A stretch of 28,949 bases of DNA from a virus. The number at the start of each line of letters is the position of its first letter. Position 1 is the stretch's first letter. Of this stretch, positions 14,375 to 21,994 are shown piece after piece. The stretch covers positions 1 through 28,949 of the IMG/VR virus record IMGVR_UViG_3300008221_001522. One strand, written 5' to 3'. The notes beneath the pieces were generated by a model, which had not been told where the DNA came from, made no database searches, and saw nothing but the letters and a program-made list of their open reading frames with translations. Both the position numbers and the translations under genes were made by a program.

Positions 14375-15870
14375 TGACGGTAAGCTGGTTAGATAGAGCT
14401 GTTGCCGTAATTTCGCCCGTAACCGCAACAAAGAGAGCTTTGGCCCGTCAGGCGTTTGACGGTCTTGCTCGCGGTTACGATGGCGCGTCCAAGGGGCGCA
14501 GGACCGATGGTTGGCGAACGGCGGGCACATCTGCCGACACGGAAGTCGGTATGGCCAGTGCCCTGTTGCGCGATCGCATGCGTGATCTTGTCCGCAACAA
14601 TCCGCATGCGGCCAAGGCTGTATCCGTTCTGGTCAACAACATCATCGGCGCGGGCATCATGCCTCGGGCCGTTTCGGGGAATGAAGAACTCGATAAGGCC
14701 GTCAACAAACTTTGGGGCCAATGGTCTCGCCAGTGTGACGCCGATGGTCAATTGGATTTCTATGGTCTTCAGACCCTGATTTGTCGGGAAATGGTCGAAG
14801 CCGGAGAGGTGCTGGTTCGTCGTCGAATGCGAAAGACCTCTGATGGCCTGAACGTTCCGATGCAGATCCAGATTCTCGAAGCGGATTTCTTGGATGCGAC
14901 ACGGAACGGCGAGACTGCCGGGAAAGACCGCCTTGTCCAAGGTGTGCAATTCGATGGCATTGGCCGGAGAAAGGCCTACTGGATCCATGAGAGCCATCCC
15001 GGTGATGCCTTTGGTGCAATCCAAGGAGGCTTTCAAAGCAAGGCGATTTCTGCCGCCGATATCGTTCATGTTTATGAGAAACAGCGTGTGCAGGTTCGCG
15101 GTGTTCCATGGGGAGCGCCGGTCATCCGGTCTTTGAGGGATCTTGATGACTATGAGGTGGCTGAGATTGTCCGCAAGAAAACGGAAGCCTGTGTCACGGC
15201 GATTGTTTTTGGCGATGACGAAACCCAGCAGGGCGTTGCACCGGCGGTGACCGATGCAGATGGCAAACGCGTCGAACAGTTTGAACCTGGTTTGATCGCT
15301 TATGCCCGTGGCGGCAAGGACATCAAGTTTAACCAGCCTGCCGCAACAGGTGGATATGCAGAGTATAAACGAGCCAGCCTTCACACCGTATCGGCGGGGT
15401 TTCGGGTGCCCTATGAATTGCTCACTGGTGACTTGAGCCAGGTGAACTACTCCTCAATCCGTGCCGGCCTCGTTGAGTTCAGGCGCATGATTGATGCTGT
15501 TCAATGGCAGTTGTTCATTCCCATGCTTTGCCAGCCAGTCTGGAACTGGTTTACCGAGGCGGCATGGGTGGCAGGGCACATCCCTGAGCCGGTGGTGCCG
15601 GTTGAGTGGTCGCCGCCGAAATTTGAAGCCGTGGATCCCATGAAAGATGCCATGGCGGATCTACTCTCCATTCGTTCCGGCACCATGACTTTGGCGGAAG
15701 CCATTGCACGGCAGGGCCGCAACCCAGATGCCGTGCTGGCCGAGATCGCCAGCATGAACACCAAACTGGATGCAGCCGGGATCGTTTTGGATTCCGATCC
15801 AAGGCGGGTCACCAAAACCGGGAGCGCGCAAACAACGGACGCTTTTGCCGCCACCGACACCACAGACTGA
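14374..15870 (+). CDS. Portal protein, lambda gpB family
   Basis: A 498-residue portal subunit; lambda gpB has 533. Typical segments are ARGYDGASKGRRTDGWR near residue 30, MVEAGEVLVRRR (about 140-151), and the central LTGDLSQVNYSSIRAGLVEFRR (residues 350-371), the most recognisable feature of this family. It forms the dodecameric channel at one head vertex and docks the terminase. The C-terminus is low-complexity Thr/Ala. It is coupled to gpW upstream (TGATG) and followed after 13 bases by the protease/capsid gene. Confidence 0.92.
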   Translation: MTVSWLDRAVAVISPVTATKRALARQAFDGLARGYDGASKGRRTDGWRTAGTSADTEVGMASALLRDRMRDLVRNNPHAAKAVSVLVNNIIGAGIMPRAVSGNEELDKAVNKLWGQWSRQCDADGQLDFYGLQTLICREMVEAGEVLVRRRMRKTSDGLNVPMQIQILEADFLDATRNGETAGKDRLVQGVQFDGIGRRKAYWIHESHPGDAFGAIQGGFQSKAISAADIVHVYEKQRVQVRGVPWGAPVIRSLRDLDDYEVAEIVRKKTEACVTAIVFGDDETQQGVAPAVTDADGKRVEQFEPGLIAYARGGKDIKFNQPAATGGYAEYKRASLHTVSAGFRVPYELLTGDLSQVNYSSIRAGLVEFRRMIDAVQWQLFIPMLCQPVWNWFTEAAWVAGHIPEPVVPVEWSPPKFEAVDPMKDAMADLLSIRSGTMTLAEAIARQGRNPDAVLAEIASMNTKLDAAGIVLDSDPRRVTKTGSAQTTDAFAATDTTD

Positions 15871-15883
15871 AAACGAGGATCAG

Positions 15884-17911
15884 ATGGATAAAACCATTGA
15901 ACTCCCGGCCATGCGCCGGGCGGCGGAGCTTGCGCCGAATTCAGCGGATAAGGAGGCCCGAACCATTGACGTGGTCTGGTCAACGGGAGCTCGGGTTCGA
16001 CGCCAGCCTTTTCTGGGCGACCCTTACGATGAGGACCTGAGCCTTGAACCAGACCACGTTCGTCTTGAACGGCTGAACGGAGGGGCTCCGTTTCTGAAGG
16101 TGCATGAAACCGGTGAGCTTAATGCCGTCATCGGTTCTGTTCTTCCAGACAGCGCGCGCCTTGAGAACGGTCAGGGTATCGCGACGATCCGGTTCTCTGA
16201 GCGAGACGAGGTCGAGCCGATTTGGCGCGACATCGTCGCCGGTCACATCCGGGCGGTTTCCATTGGCTATCAGGTTCACCGCTACGAGGTGAGCAAGTCG
16301 GAAGCAGGCAGGGAACTTTGGCGGGCTGTCGATTGGACCCCCTTTGAAATTTCTGCCGTGCCTGTTGGGGCAGACCCTGCCGCAGGTTTTCGATCCAACC
16401 ACACCACCCAAACACATGAGTGCGTCGTGCAACGTGGCGACGCTGAAGATTGCAGCAAAAGGAATTCCACCATGCATGACGACGATACTCCCATCACCGA
16501 GGAAACTGAGATGACCGAAGATGCTGTGAGCACGGAGGATGCTCCCAAGGTTCAGGAGCCGCAGGAAAAGCGTGCCCTTGAGCAACGAAACAAGACGCCT
16601 GAGGTCCAGAAGCCCGATGCTGACGCATTGGTGACAAAGGCCCGTGATCTTGAGCGGGAACGTATCTCGACCATTTTTGATCTGGCAGGCAAACTTGATC
16701 TGGAACGCGGTGTCGCCGACGACCTGGTCAAACGCGGTGTTTCCCTTGATGAGGCACGCAAGATCATCCTGGATCAGGTTGCCACCAAATCAGAAGAAAC
16801 CCGCACCTTCTCGCAGGTTACCGTTCCCCTTGGCGGACAGGATGAGCGCGTGACCCGTCGCCAGGCCGTGAGCAACGCACTGCTTCATCGCTACAGCCCG
16901 ACACTGTTCCCGTTGGAAGATGCGGCCCGTGAATATCGTGGCATGACCCTGATGGAACTGGCGCGCGAGAGCCTTGCCAATGTGGGCGAAAATACTCGAG
17001 GGATGTCTCGAGACGAGGTCGCGACCCGTGCTCTTCATTCCACATCGGATTTCCCGGAAATATTGGCCGCCGTCACTAACAAGACGCTTCGCCAAGCATA
17101 CGATGTCTATCCACGAACCTTCACGCTTTTTTGCCGTCAGGTTCTGGCTACGGATTTCAAGGCCATGCACCGGGTGCAGTTGGGCGAAGCGCCGCAGCTT
17201 TTAAAGGTCAACGAAAGTGGCGAATTCAAACGGGGCACGCTTGGGGAGTCCAAGGAAAGCTATCGTATCGAAACCTATGGCCGGGTGGTCGCGATCACCC
17301 GTCAGGTTCTGATCAACGACGATCTGGACGCCTTTACCCGGATCCCCGCCATGTACGGCAACTCCATCGCCCAGCTTGAAAGCGACGTGGTCTGGGACAT
17401 CGTCACCGCAAACCCAGCGATGGCCGACAACAAGGCTTTGTTCCATGGTGATCACAAGAATCTGGCCGGAACCGGAGCAGCGCTCTCTGTTGATGCAGTT
17501 GGTGCTGCCCGCGCGGCCATGGCCAAACAAACCGGGATGGACAAGAAAACGGTTTTGAACATCCGTCCGTCGTTCTTGATCGTTCCAGCTTCTTTGGAGC
17601 TGAAGGCCGAGCAGATGGTGGCTCAGAACATTGTGCCAGCCGATACGGCCAATGTGGTGCCGCAGTCGATTCGCACCTTGTCGCCAATCTCCGAACCTCG
17701 CTTGGATGCTGTAAGTGAAAAGGCCTGGTATCTGGCAGCCAACCCGAATCAGATCGACACCATCGAATACGCCTATCTGGAAGGCCAGCAAGGAGCCTAT
17801 ATCGAAACCCGAAACGGCTTTGACGTGGACGGCGTTGAAATCAAGTGCCGACTGGATTTCGGGGCCAAGGCCATTGATTGGCGCGGGCTGTTCAAGAACC
17901 CCGGCGCGTAA
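15884..17911 (+). CDS. Prohead protease / major capsid protein fusion
   Basis: A 675-residue fusion. Residues 1-190 are an HK97-type prohead protease: His74 in LKVHETGE and Ser126 in AVSIGYQV are the expected catalytic pair. Residues 195-290 form an acidic, coiled-coil-like scaffold segment. Residues 300-675 are the major capsid protein, related to Mu gpT-like heads (TNKTLRQAYDVYPRTF, NGFDVDGVEIKCRLDFGAKA). One polypeptide thus supplies protease, scaffold and shell; the protease should cut itself away. I chose ATG 15884 (GAGG 6 bases upstream). An internal ribosome-binding site before Met197 could give a separate scaffold-capsid product of 479 residues. A hairpin follows the gene. Confidence 0.9.
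   Translation: MDKTIELPAMRRAAELAPNSADKEARTIDVVWSTGARVRRQPFLGDPYDEDLSLEPDHVRLERLNGGAPFLKVHETGELNAVIGSVLPDSARLENGQGIATIRFSERDEVEPIWRDIVAGHIRAVSIGYQVHRYEVSKSEAGRELWRAVDWTPFEISAVPVGADPAAGFRSNHTTQTHECVVQRGDAEDCSKRNSTMHDDDTPITEETEMTEDAVSTEDAPKVQEPQEKRALEQRNKTPEVQKPDADALVTKARDLERERISTIFDLAGKLDLERGVADDLVKRGVSLDEARKIILDQVATKSEETRTFSQVTVPLGGQDERVTRRQAVSNALLHRYSPTLFPLEDAAREYRGMTLMELARESLANVGENTRGMSRDEVATRALHSTSDFPEILAAVTNKTLRQAYDVYPRTFTLFCRQVLATDFKAMHRVQLGEAPQLLKVNESGEFKRGTLGESKESYRIETYGRVVAITRQVLINDDLDAFTRIPAMYGNSIAQLESDVVWDIVTANPAMADNKALFHGDHKNLAGTGAALSVDAVGAARAAMAKQTGMDKKTVLNIRPSFLIVPASLELKAEQMVAQNIVPADTANVVPQSIRTLSPISEPRLDAVSEKAWYLAANPNQIDTIEYAYLEGQQGAYIETRNGFDVDGVEIKCRLDFGAKAIDWRGLFKNPGA
16457..16474 (+). 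promoter_or_regulatory. Internal ribosome-binding site and in-frame ATG inside the protease/capsid fusion
   Basis: AAAAGGA (16457-16463) is followed by 8 bases and an in-frame ATG at 16472. That ATG is Met197 of the fusion, right after the protease domain and at the start of the acidic scaffold segment. Spacing and sequence are as good as for the main starts in this operon. Lambda uses an equivalent internal start (Nu3 within C). Use here is inference. Confidence 0.5.
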
Positions 17912-17935
17912 TACGGGCTTATTATAATCATTTCT

Positions 17936-17973
17936 GACGAGATGGGCGGCCAATAGGTCGCCCTTCGTCTTTT
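17936..17973 (+). terminator. Hairpin after the capsid gene, possible attenuator/terminator
   Basis: GGGCGGCC (17944-17951) pairs with GGTCGCCC (17956-17963), one G-U pair, around AATA. Flanking GACGA (17936-17940) pairs with TCGTC (17965-17969), and TTTT runs 17970-17973. It could end part of the transcripts after the capsid gene, or protect the capsid mRNA 3' end. The T-run is short, so read-through into the next gene is expected. Confidence 0.55.
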
Positions 17974-17990
17974 GGAAAAGGAAACCTTCC

Positions 17991-18326
17991 ATGAAAAATT
18001 ACATTCAACCCGGCAACACCATCACGCTTGCGGTTCCCTACGATGTCGCTTCCGGCGGGGGCTTCCTGCTTGGCGGTATTTTCGGTATCTCCAACATTAG
18101 TGCGGTTGCTGGCGATGAGGTTGAGGCAAGCCTTGTTGGCGTCTTTGATTTGTCCAAAGCTGCGTCTCAAGCCTGGAGTGCTGGTGACAAGGTTTATTGG
18201 GATGACACCAACAAGGTCGTGACCAAAACGGCGACAGGCAACACCCTTATTGGTGTGGCCGTTGAAGCCGTTGGGGGCACGGCCAGCGAGACAATTGGGC
18301 GCGTTCGCCTGAACGGCAGTTTCTGA
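17991..18326 (+). CDS. DUF2190 capsid-associated (decoration/cement) protein
   Basis: A 111-residue beta-rich protein with the DUF2190 pattern: NYIQPGNTITLAVPYDVASGG at the start, VFDLSKA and WSAGDKVYWDDTNKVVT in the middle, and LIGVAVEAV toward the end. The family occurs directly after capsid genes and is thought to be a head decoration or cement protein. AAGGAAA precedes the ATG after the hairpin. The stop overlaps the next start by one base. Confidence is high for family, moderate for role. Confidence 0.83.
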   Translation: MKNYIQPGNTITLAVPYDVASGGGFLLGGIFGISNISAVAGDEVEASLVGVFDLSKAASQAWSAGDKVYWDDTNKVVTKTATGNTLIGVAVEAVGGTASETIGRVRLNGSF

Positions 18327-18640
18327 TGACTGCTGTGGGCACGGCCATGGATGTGCTTTTTGCCGATTCGAATATCGCATCTGACGGTCTCTACATTCCG
18401 TCCGGTGAGGATGCCGTGCCTGTACGTCTCATCGCTCGACGGCCAGATGAAATTATTGGTTTTGGTGAAACCCGGGTTCATTCAGAGACTACTCTGTTTG
18501 ATGTCAGGGTTTCTGAAGTGCCTGAGCCAAGATCTGGCGATCAAGTGACTTTCAATGAAAGAAGCTATGTCGTGCAGGGGGAACCTGAACGCAAAGATCC
18601 TGATCGATTGATTTGGACATTGGATGTGAGACCTGCATGA
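18326..18640 (+). CDS. Head-tail connector, gpFII-like
   Basis: A 104-residue protein. The second half, TLFDVRVSEVPEPRSGDQVT followed by a short strand and an Asp-rich loop, parallels the lambda gpFII region LFVRTDEVRQLRRGDTLTIG. The length is near the 117 of gpFII. It would close the head and provide the tail docking surface. Start and stop are coupled to both neighbours (TGATG, ATGA). The match is by pattern and gene order, so the exact subfamily is uncertain. Confidence 0.7.
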   Translation: MTAVGTAMDVLFADSNIASDGLYIPSGEDAVPVRLIARRPDEIIGFGETRVHSETTLFDVRVSEVPEPRSGDQVTFNERSYVVQGEPERKDPDRLIWTLDVRPA

Positions 18641-19290
18641 AGCTCGCGGCCTCCATTGCCGGTTCCATGAAAGCCGATTTCAAAGCAGAACTACGCCAAA
18701 TTGAGAAAGCGGTTACTGGTGGGATCAAAGATGCCGGTGACGGGCTTAAGGGCAGCCTTCGGCGTCAGGTAATTTCTGCTGGACTGGGAACACGGTTGGC
18801 TCGCTCATGGCGCAGCCGGGCATATCCCAATAAGGGCTACGATGCAGCGAGCCTTGTCTGGTCAAAAGCACCGCAGATTGTCCGAACCTTTGATCGGGGA
18901 ACGGTCATCAAAAGCAAGTCTGGCTTTTGGTTGGCCATTCCAACGGCTGCGGCTCCGAAACGAGGTGTTGGGGGAAAACGGATAACACCATCCAGTTTTC
19001 CAGAGCATCGGTTTGGGCCACTGAGATTTGTGTATCGGCGTGGACAGCCTTCCTTGTTGGTCGTCGATGGCGTTCGTGTGAGCGGCAAGACCGGTCGCGT
19101 TGGTCGTCGTGCTAAAGGTGGTTCGTTTACCAAAACAGGTCGCATCAAATCAGGGATCACCACGGTGGTGATGTTTGTGATGGTGCCACAGGTGAAAATG
19201 CCCAAGCGACTGGATGTGCGCCGCGCAGCGGAAACCTGGTCTCGCCGAACACCGCACCTCATTGATCGCCATATGAAAGGGCCAAATTAA
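18637..19290 (+). CDS. DUF6441 minor tail / tail-completion protein
   Basis: A 217-residue basic protein fitting DUF6441 as I recall it: MKLAASIAGSMKADFKAEL at the start, VISAGLGTRLARSWRSRAYP near residue 50, VWSKAPQIVRTFDRGTVIKS near 75, and the segment FPEHRFGPLRFVYRR. Position between the head-tail connector and the tail terminator corresponds to lambda gpZ, a tail completion protein; that role is inference. The start overlaps the previous stop (ATGA). The stop codon shares bases with the stop of the YafQ gene on the other strand, marking the left boundary of the inserted toxin-antitoxin pair. Confidence 0.78.
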   Translation: MKLAASIAGSMKADFKAELRQIEKAVTGGIKDAGDGLKGSLRRQVISAGLGTRLARSWRSRAYPNKGYDAASLVWSKAPQIVRTFDRGTVIKSKSGFWLAIPTAAAPKRGVGGKRITPSSFPEHRFGPLRFVYRRGQPSLLVVDGVRVSGKTGRVGRRAKGGSFTKTGRIKSGITTVVMFVMVPQVKMPKRLDVRRAAETWSRRTPHLIDRHMKGPN

Positions 19291-19556
19291 TCAAACAGGT
19301 CGGAATGTGTGCCGGTGCGGATCAAGGTGACCGAGGTTTCGTCTTCGTCCCAGATCAATAGCCAATCTGGCTCAATGTGACATTCCCAGCATGGCTTCCA
19401 ATCGCCAGCAAGACGATGGGGCCTGTTTTTGGGTTCGAGCGCTTCGTTTGAGATGAGTTTGTCGAGAATGCTTTCGAGTTTGCTGAGGTCTTTTCGACGT
19501 TTCTTCGCTTTTTTGAGGTCCTTCTTGAATTGCGAAGTGACCTGAAGCTCACGCAT
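19287..19556 (-). CDS. YafQ-family type II toxin (mRNA interferase)
   Basis: An 89-residue RelE-fold protein that aligns end to end with E. coli YafQ (92 aa). The YafQ active-site set is kept: His47 and His60, Asp64-Trp65 in HIEPDW, His84 and Phe88 in GTHSDLF. Many lysines in the N-terminal helices (KKDLKKAKKRRK) fit ribosome or RNA binding. The toxin would cleave mRNA on the ribosome and be neutralised by the antitoxin encoded just upstream. I chose ATG 19556, giving an 8-base overlap with the antitoxin; TTG 19562 is the alternative. The pair lies opposite to the late tail genes, so it is likely a transferred cassette. Confidence 0.88.
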   Translation of the reverse strand: MRELQVTSQFKKDLKKAKKRRKDLSKLESILDKLISNEALEPKNRPHRLAGDWKPCWECHIEPDWLLIWDEDETSVTLIRTGTHSDLFD

Positions 19557-19812
19557 TGTCAATGTCGGCCATCAGGTCTTTGACACTGCCGTACTTGGTA
19601 AGGCTATCTTTGTTGCTGGCTTGGCGCATTGCGTCAAGCGTCTCCGCATTGGGTATTTTGACCTCAAAGGGAAGACCATGATGAAGGCTAACCTGCTTGT
19701 AGAACAATGTAATTGCCTCGGTGGCTGATAGGCCAAGGGCGGCAAAAACCTCTTCGGCCTCATGTTTGAGGTCTGGTTCGACGCGGGCGCGGATCATTTC
19801 TGTTTTGGGCAT
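19549..19812 (-). CDS. RelB/DinJ-family antitoxin
   Basis: An 87-residue antitoxin. The N-terminus carries the ribbon-helix-helix pattern (MIRARVEPDLKHEAEEVFAA, then LGLSATEAITLFYKQV), followed by LPFEVKIPN, the segment typical of RelB/DinJ where the C-terminal toxin-binding arm begins. It should dimerise, bind its own operator and block YafQ. It is the first gene of the leftward pair, with AAGGAG 7 bases before the ATG, and its stop overlaps the toxin start. The upstream 50 bases must hold its promoter and operator. Confidence 0.87.
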   Translation of the reverse strand: MPKTEMIRARVEPDLKHEAEEVFAALGLSATEAITLFYKQVSLHHGLPFEVKIPNAETLDAMRQASNKDSLTKYGSVKDLMADIDNA

Positions 19813-19862
19813 GGTTCAACTCCTTATGTCCATAATGTACCACATTTGGGGAACAATTCAAG
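19813..19862 (-). promoter_or_regulatory. Toxin-antitoxin promoter/operator region
   Basis: Reading leftward, TTGTTC (complement of 19851-19856) and TATGGA 16 bases later are weak sigma-70 boxes. ATGT (19826-19829) and ACAT (19842-19845) are short inverted arms that could belong to an antitoxin operator. AAGGAG (complement of 19820-19825) is the ribosome-binding site. The same 50 bases also provide the leader of the rightward tail terminator gene. Confidence 0.35.
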
Positions 19863-20297
19863 GTGCCGAGTAAAACCGAGCAGATTTTAATGGCTCTGCA
19901 GTCGGTCCTAAGGGCCATTCCTGATGTCACTGTCGAACGCAATTCAGCTGTGCCTGAGAAAATCCCGTCTGCTGGACTAATCATCCTTCGCGATGGAACG
20001 GCAGACGAACCCGAACAGCCTTTGGGTGGCTTTGGCGGGATCTATTGCCAACAGGACGTCGAGATTGAGATTTACGTTGAAAATGGGGATGCGCCATACC
20101 GCGATACCACCTTTGACACTCTGTTGCAGGAGGTCGGCGCAGCCCTTGATGCCGATCCAACTCTCGGCGGCTTGGCCTTCGGCCTGACCTATGGCCGCCC
20201 AGAAATCGACACCGAAGCGGTGGTCGGGGGCCCGGCCATTAAGGCTGGAACACTGATTGTCGCTATTGAGTTTGAAGCCGACACACCTCTCGGCTGA
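19863..20297 (+). CDS. Tail terminator protein (gpU-like)
   Basis: A 144-residue protein that looks like the tail terminator family: an N-terminal helix (TEQILMALQSVLRAIP), a central region of strands including QQDVEIEIYVENGD, a helix with FDTLLQEVGAALDADPTLGG, and a final strand VAIEFEADTPLG. Similar phage proteins are sometimes mislabelled acyl-CoA transferase. It would cap the tail tube and stop its growth. The start is GTG 19863 with GGGGA 8 bases upstream; an ATG nine codons later (19890) is possible. It lies immediately next to the toxin-antitoxin control region. Confidence 0.72.
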   Translation: MPSKTEQILMALQSVLRAIPDVTVERNSAVPEKIPSAGLIILRDGTADEPEQPLGGFGGIYCQQDVEIEIYVENGDAPYRDTTFDTLLQEVGAALDADPTLGGLAFGLTYGRPEIDTEAVVGGPAIKAGTLIVAIEFEADTPLG

Positions 20298-20322
20298 TTT
20301 TTTATAAACCAGGAGAATACCC

Positions 20323-21273
20323 ATGGCCCGAGCCTATGGTTCGAGCGCCACGCTGCTGCTCAAGCGGGAAACCGCTTATGGGCAAGCGGCCAGTGGCGAC
20401 TATATCCGCATGCCTTTTAATCGCTGCACTTTAGGCTCCGAACAGGGCCTCATTGATGATCCTGTTTTGGGACAAGGACGTGATCCTTTGGCCCCGTTGC
20501 AGGATGTCATCAATGACGAAGGCGAAGTGGTGGTGCCAATGGATCCCCGATACCTAGGTATCTGGCTCACCGGCCTGTTTGGTGATCCGGTTACCACGGA
20601 TAACGGCGATGGTACATTTGACCATGTGTTTGCCTCCGGGAATGACGCGTTGCCCAGTTACACGGCCGAGGTCGGCATGCCTCAGGTCCCCGCATTTTTC
20701 CAACATACCGGCGTTGTGCTGGGATCCATCGCGCTGGAATTTCAGAGATCGGGCGCGGCGGCGGCAACGCTTGGGGTCATCGCGCAGGGAGAGGTTCGCA
20801 ACGACACGTCCCAAGGCGGAACGCCGACATCTCTCGCTTTTACACGGATCAGCCAGTTTCAGGGCTCCATCACCCGAGGTGGTAGTCCGATCGGCAATCT
20901 GACAGGTGGGTCGCTCAATTACTCGAACAACCTCGAGAAAATCGAAACCATCCGCTCTGACGGCAAGATCGATGGGGCCGATCCCACGGTGGCAGCTTTG
21001 ACGGGTCGCATTGATGTGCGGTTTTCAGACACCACCCTGATTGATCTGGCTGCAAATGGTACGCCAGTGGACCTGACCTTCGGCTACACGGTTGGCAGCG
21101 CCAGCGTCATGTTTGCCGCTCACGAGGTCTACCTGCCGAAACCAAAGCTGGCCGTCGATGGACCTGGCGGTGTGCAGGCGAGTTTCAATTTTCAAGGGGC
21201 TCACAATGAGACCGCAGGACGCATGCTGGATGTCACCCTTACAAACGATCTGGATGGGAGTGATTACGCATGA
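20323..21273 (+). CDS. Major tail tube protein
   Basis: A 316-residue beta-rich protein with the long, Gly/Thr-rich strands of phage tail tube proteins (Phage_tube_2-type). It begins ARAYGSSATLLLKRETAYG, contains LGIWLTGLFGDP near residue 80 and a duplicated-looking core with SLNYSNNLEKIETIRSDGKI near 205. Its position, between tail terminator and tail chaperone, is the lambda gpV position. Many copies would form the tube. AGGAG lies 9 bases before the ATG. The stop overlaps the chaperone start by 4 bases (ATGA). Confidence 0.87.
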   Translation: MARAYGSSATLLLKRETAYGQAASGDYIRMPFNRCTLGSEQGLIDDPVLGQGRDPLAPLQDVINDEGEVVVPMDPRYLGIWLTGLFGDPVTTDNGDGTFDHVFASGNDALPSYTAEVGMPQVPAFFQHTGVVLGSIALEFQRSGAAAATLGVIAQGEVRNDTSQGGTPTSLAFTRISQFQGSITRGGSPIGNLTGGSLNYSNNLEKIETIRSDGKIDGADPTVAALTGRIDVRFSDTTLIDLAANGTPVDLTFGYTVGSASVMFAAHEVYLPKPKLAVDGPGGVQASFNFQGAHNETAGRMLDVTLTNDLDGSDYA

Positions 21274-21782
21274 TCTCCTTAAAACAACCCAGTGAGCCAT
21301 TCGATATTGAGCTGCCCTATGGTGTCACGGTCACCGTCAACCCCCTGACCACCGCAGGAATGGCAGCAGCCCAGGCTTCTGCCCGTCGGCGGGTCGAAGG
21401 TTTGGAAGTTCAGAGCAAGGAATTGTTGGAAGCGGGTTTAACCACCGAGGGCTTGCCGGATCTATCGGTTGATGCCGAGCGAGATGGTCTTTTCCAGGAT
21501 CTGTTGATCAAAGAATTGGCGCTTCGCCATATCACGACCTGGTCTGGCATTGAAGACGACCCGGATGTGACGCCGGAAAACGTTGCGGCCCTGATGTCGC
21601 TCTATCCTGTTGGTGAGCGGTTCTTTCAGGAATTCACCCTGAAGCAGGTGTTGCTCACCGCCGCAAAAAACGGATCCGGGCTCTCTGCCGCTGGCACTTC
21701 CAGCCAGGCGGAGGGCCCCAATACTGCGAAGGGTGTGAAACGGACTGCGGGCAAGCCTGTCCAAAACGCCGATACGCCCTGA
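21270..21782 (+). CDS. Tail assembly chaperone, zero-frame product (gpG-like)
   Basis: A 170-residue protein, mostly helical, in the position of lambda gpG between tail tube and tape measure. The N-terminus has beta strands (FDIELPYGVTVTVNPLT), then helices with LLIKELALRHITTW and NVAALMSLYPVGERFFQEF. The C-terminal 35 residues after the slippery site are low complexity. It should bind the tape measure and recruit tube subunits. A second, longer product arises by -1 frameshift at codons 133-134. Confidence 0.83.
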   Translation: MISLKQPSEPFDIELPYGVTVTVNPLTTAGMAAAQASARRRVEGLEVQSKELLEAGLTTEGLPDLSVDAERDGLFQDLLIKELALRHITTWSGIEDDPDVTPENVAALMSLYPVGERFFQEFTLKQVLLTAAKNGSGLSAAGTSSQAEGPNTAKGVKRTAGKPVQNADTP

Positions 21783-21994
21783 TCACCGTTGAAGAACATG
21801 AAGCCTGGGACGTGCTTCAAGCCTGCCTCGGGCAGATGCGCGTAACCACGTCCGGGCATGTGCTCGGCATTGATCTGGGCGTGGCGCTTCAAATCGCTAA
21901 AGCCCGTGGGGCAGACCTTTCGGTCACCTCTGAATTGCTGCAATCGGCAGAGGCCGGATTGGTCGAAGCTTTGAACTCACGAGAAGAAACCTGA
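21270..21994 (+). CDS. Tail assembly chaperone, -1 frameshift product (gpGT-like, 241 aa)
   Basis: Zero frame to Asn134, then -1 frame from 21671 to the stop at 21994, giving 241 residues. The added 107 residues include a four-cysteine stretch (Cys153, Cys156, Cys160, Cys164) and a helical part beginning ITVEEHEAWDVLQACLGQ. The -1 frame has no stop between the slippery site and 21994 and no good start of its own; the first start-like codon (GTG 21812) would cut into a helix. Lambda makes gpGT in the same way, and the T part contacts tail tube subunits. The stop overlaps the tape measure ATG by one base, which supports the frame being translated. Confidence 0.85.
21665..21718 (+). promoter_or_regulatory. 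Programmed -1 ribosomal frameshift site with stem-loop
   Basis: The heptamer A AAA AAC (21665-21671) is in the correct register for a -1 slip (codons AAA and AAC). After a 6-base spacer (21672-21677), GGGCTCTCTGCC (21678-21689) pairs over 12 bp with GGCGGAGGGCCC (21707-21718), two G-U pairs included. GCTGG (21690-21694) pairs with CCAGC (21700-21704) around CACTT, leaving a 2-base bulge. This is a complete cassette: slippery site, spacer and 17-bp stem. Confidence 0.87.

Noticed and set aside
14389-15384. Long leftward frame of 331 residues inside the portal gene
   Set aside because: It is antisense to a well-recognised portal gene and shows no family pattern; GC-rich third positions often leave such shadow frames.
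17912-17935. TATAAT at 17923-17928 as a promoter for the genes after the capsid
   Set aside because: No acceptable -35 box at the right distance; the hairpin directly downstream would interrupt the transcript.
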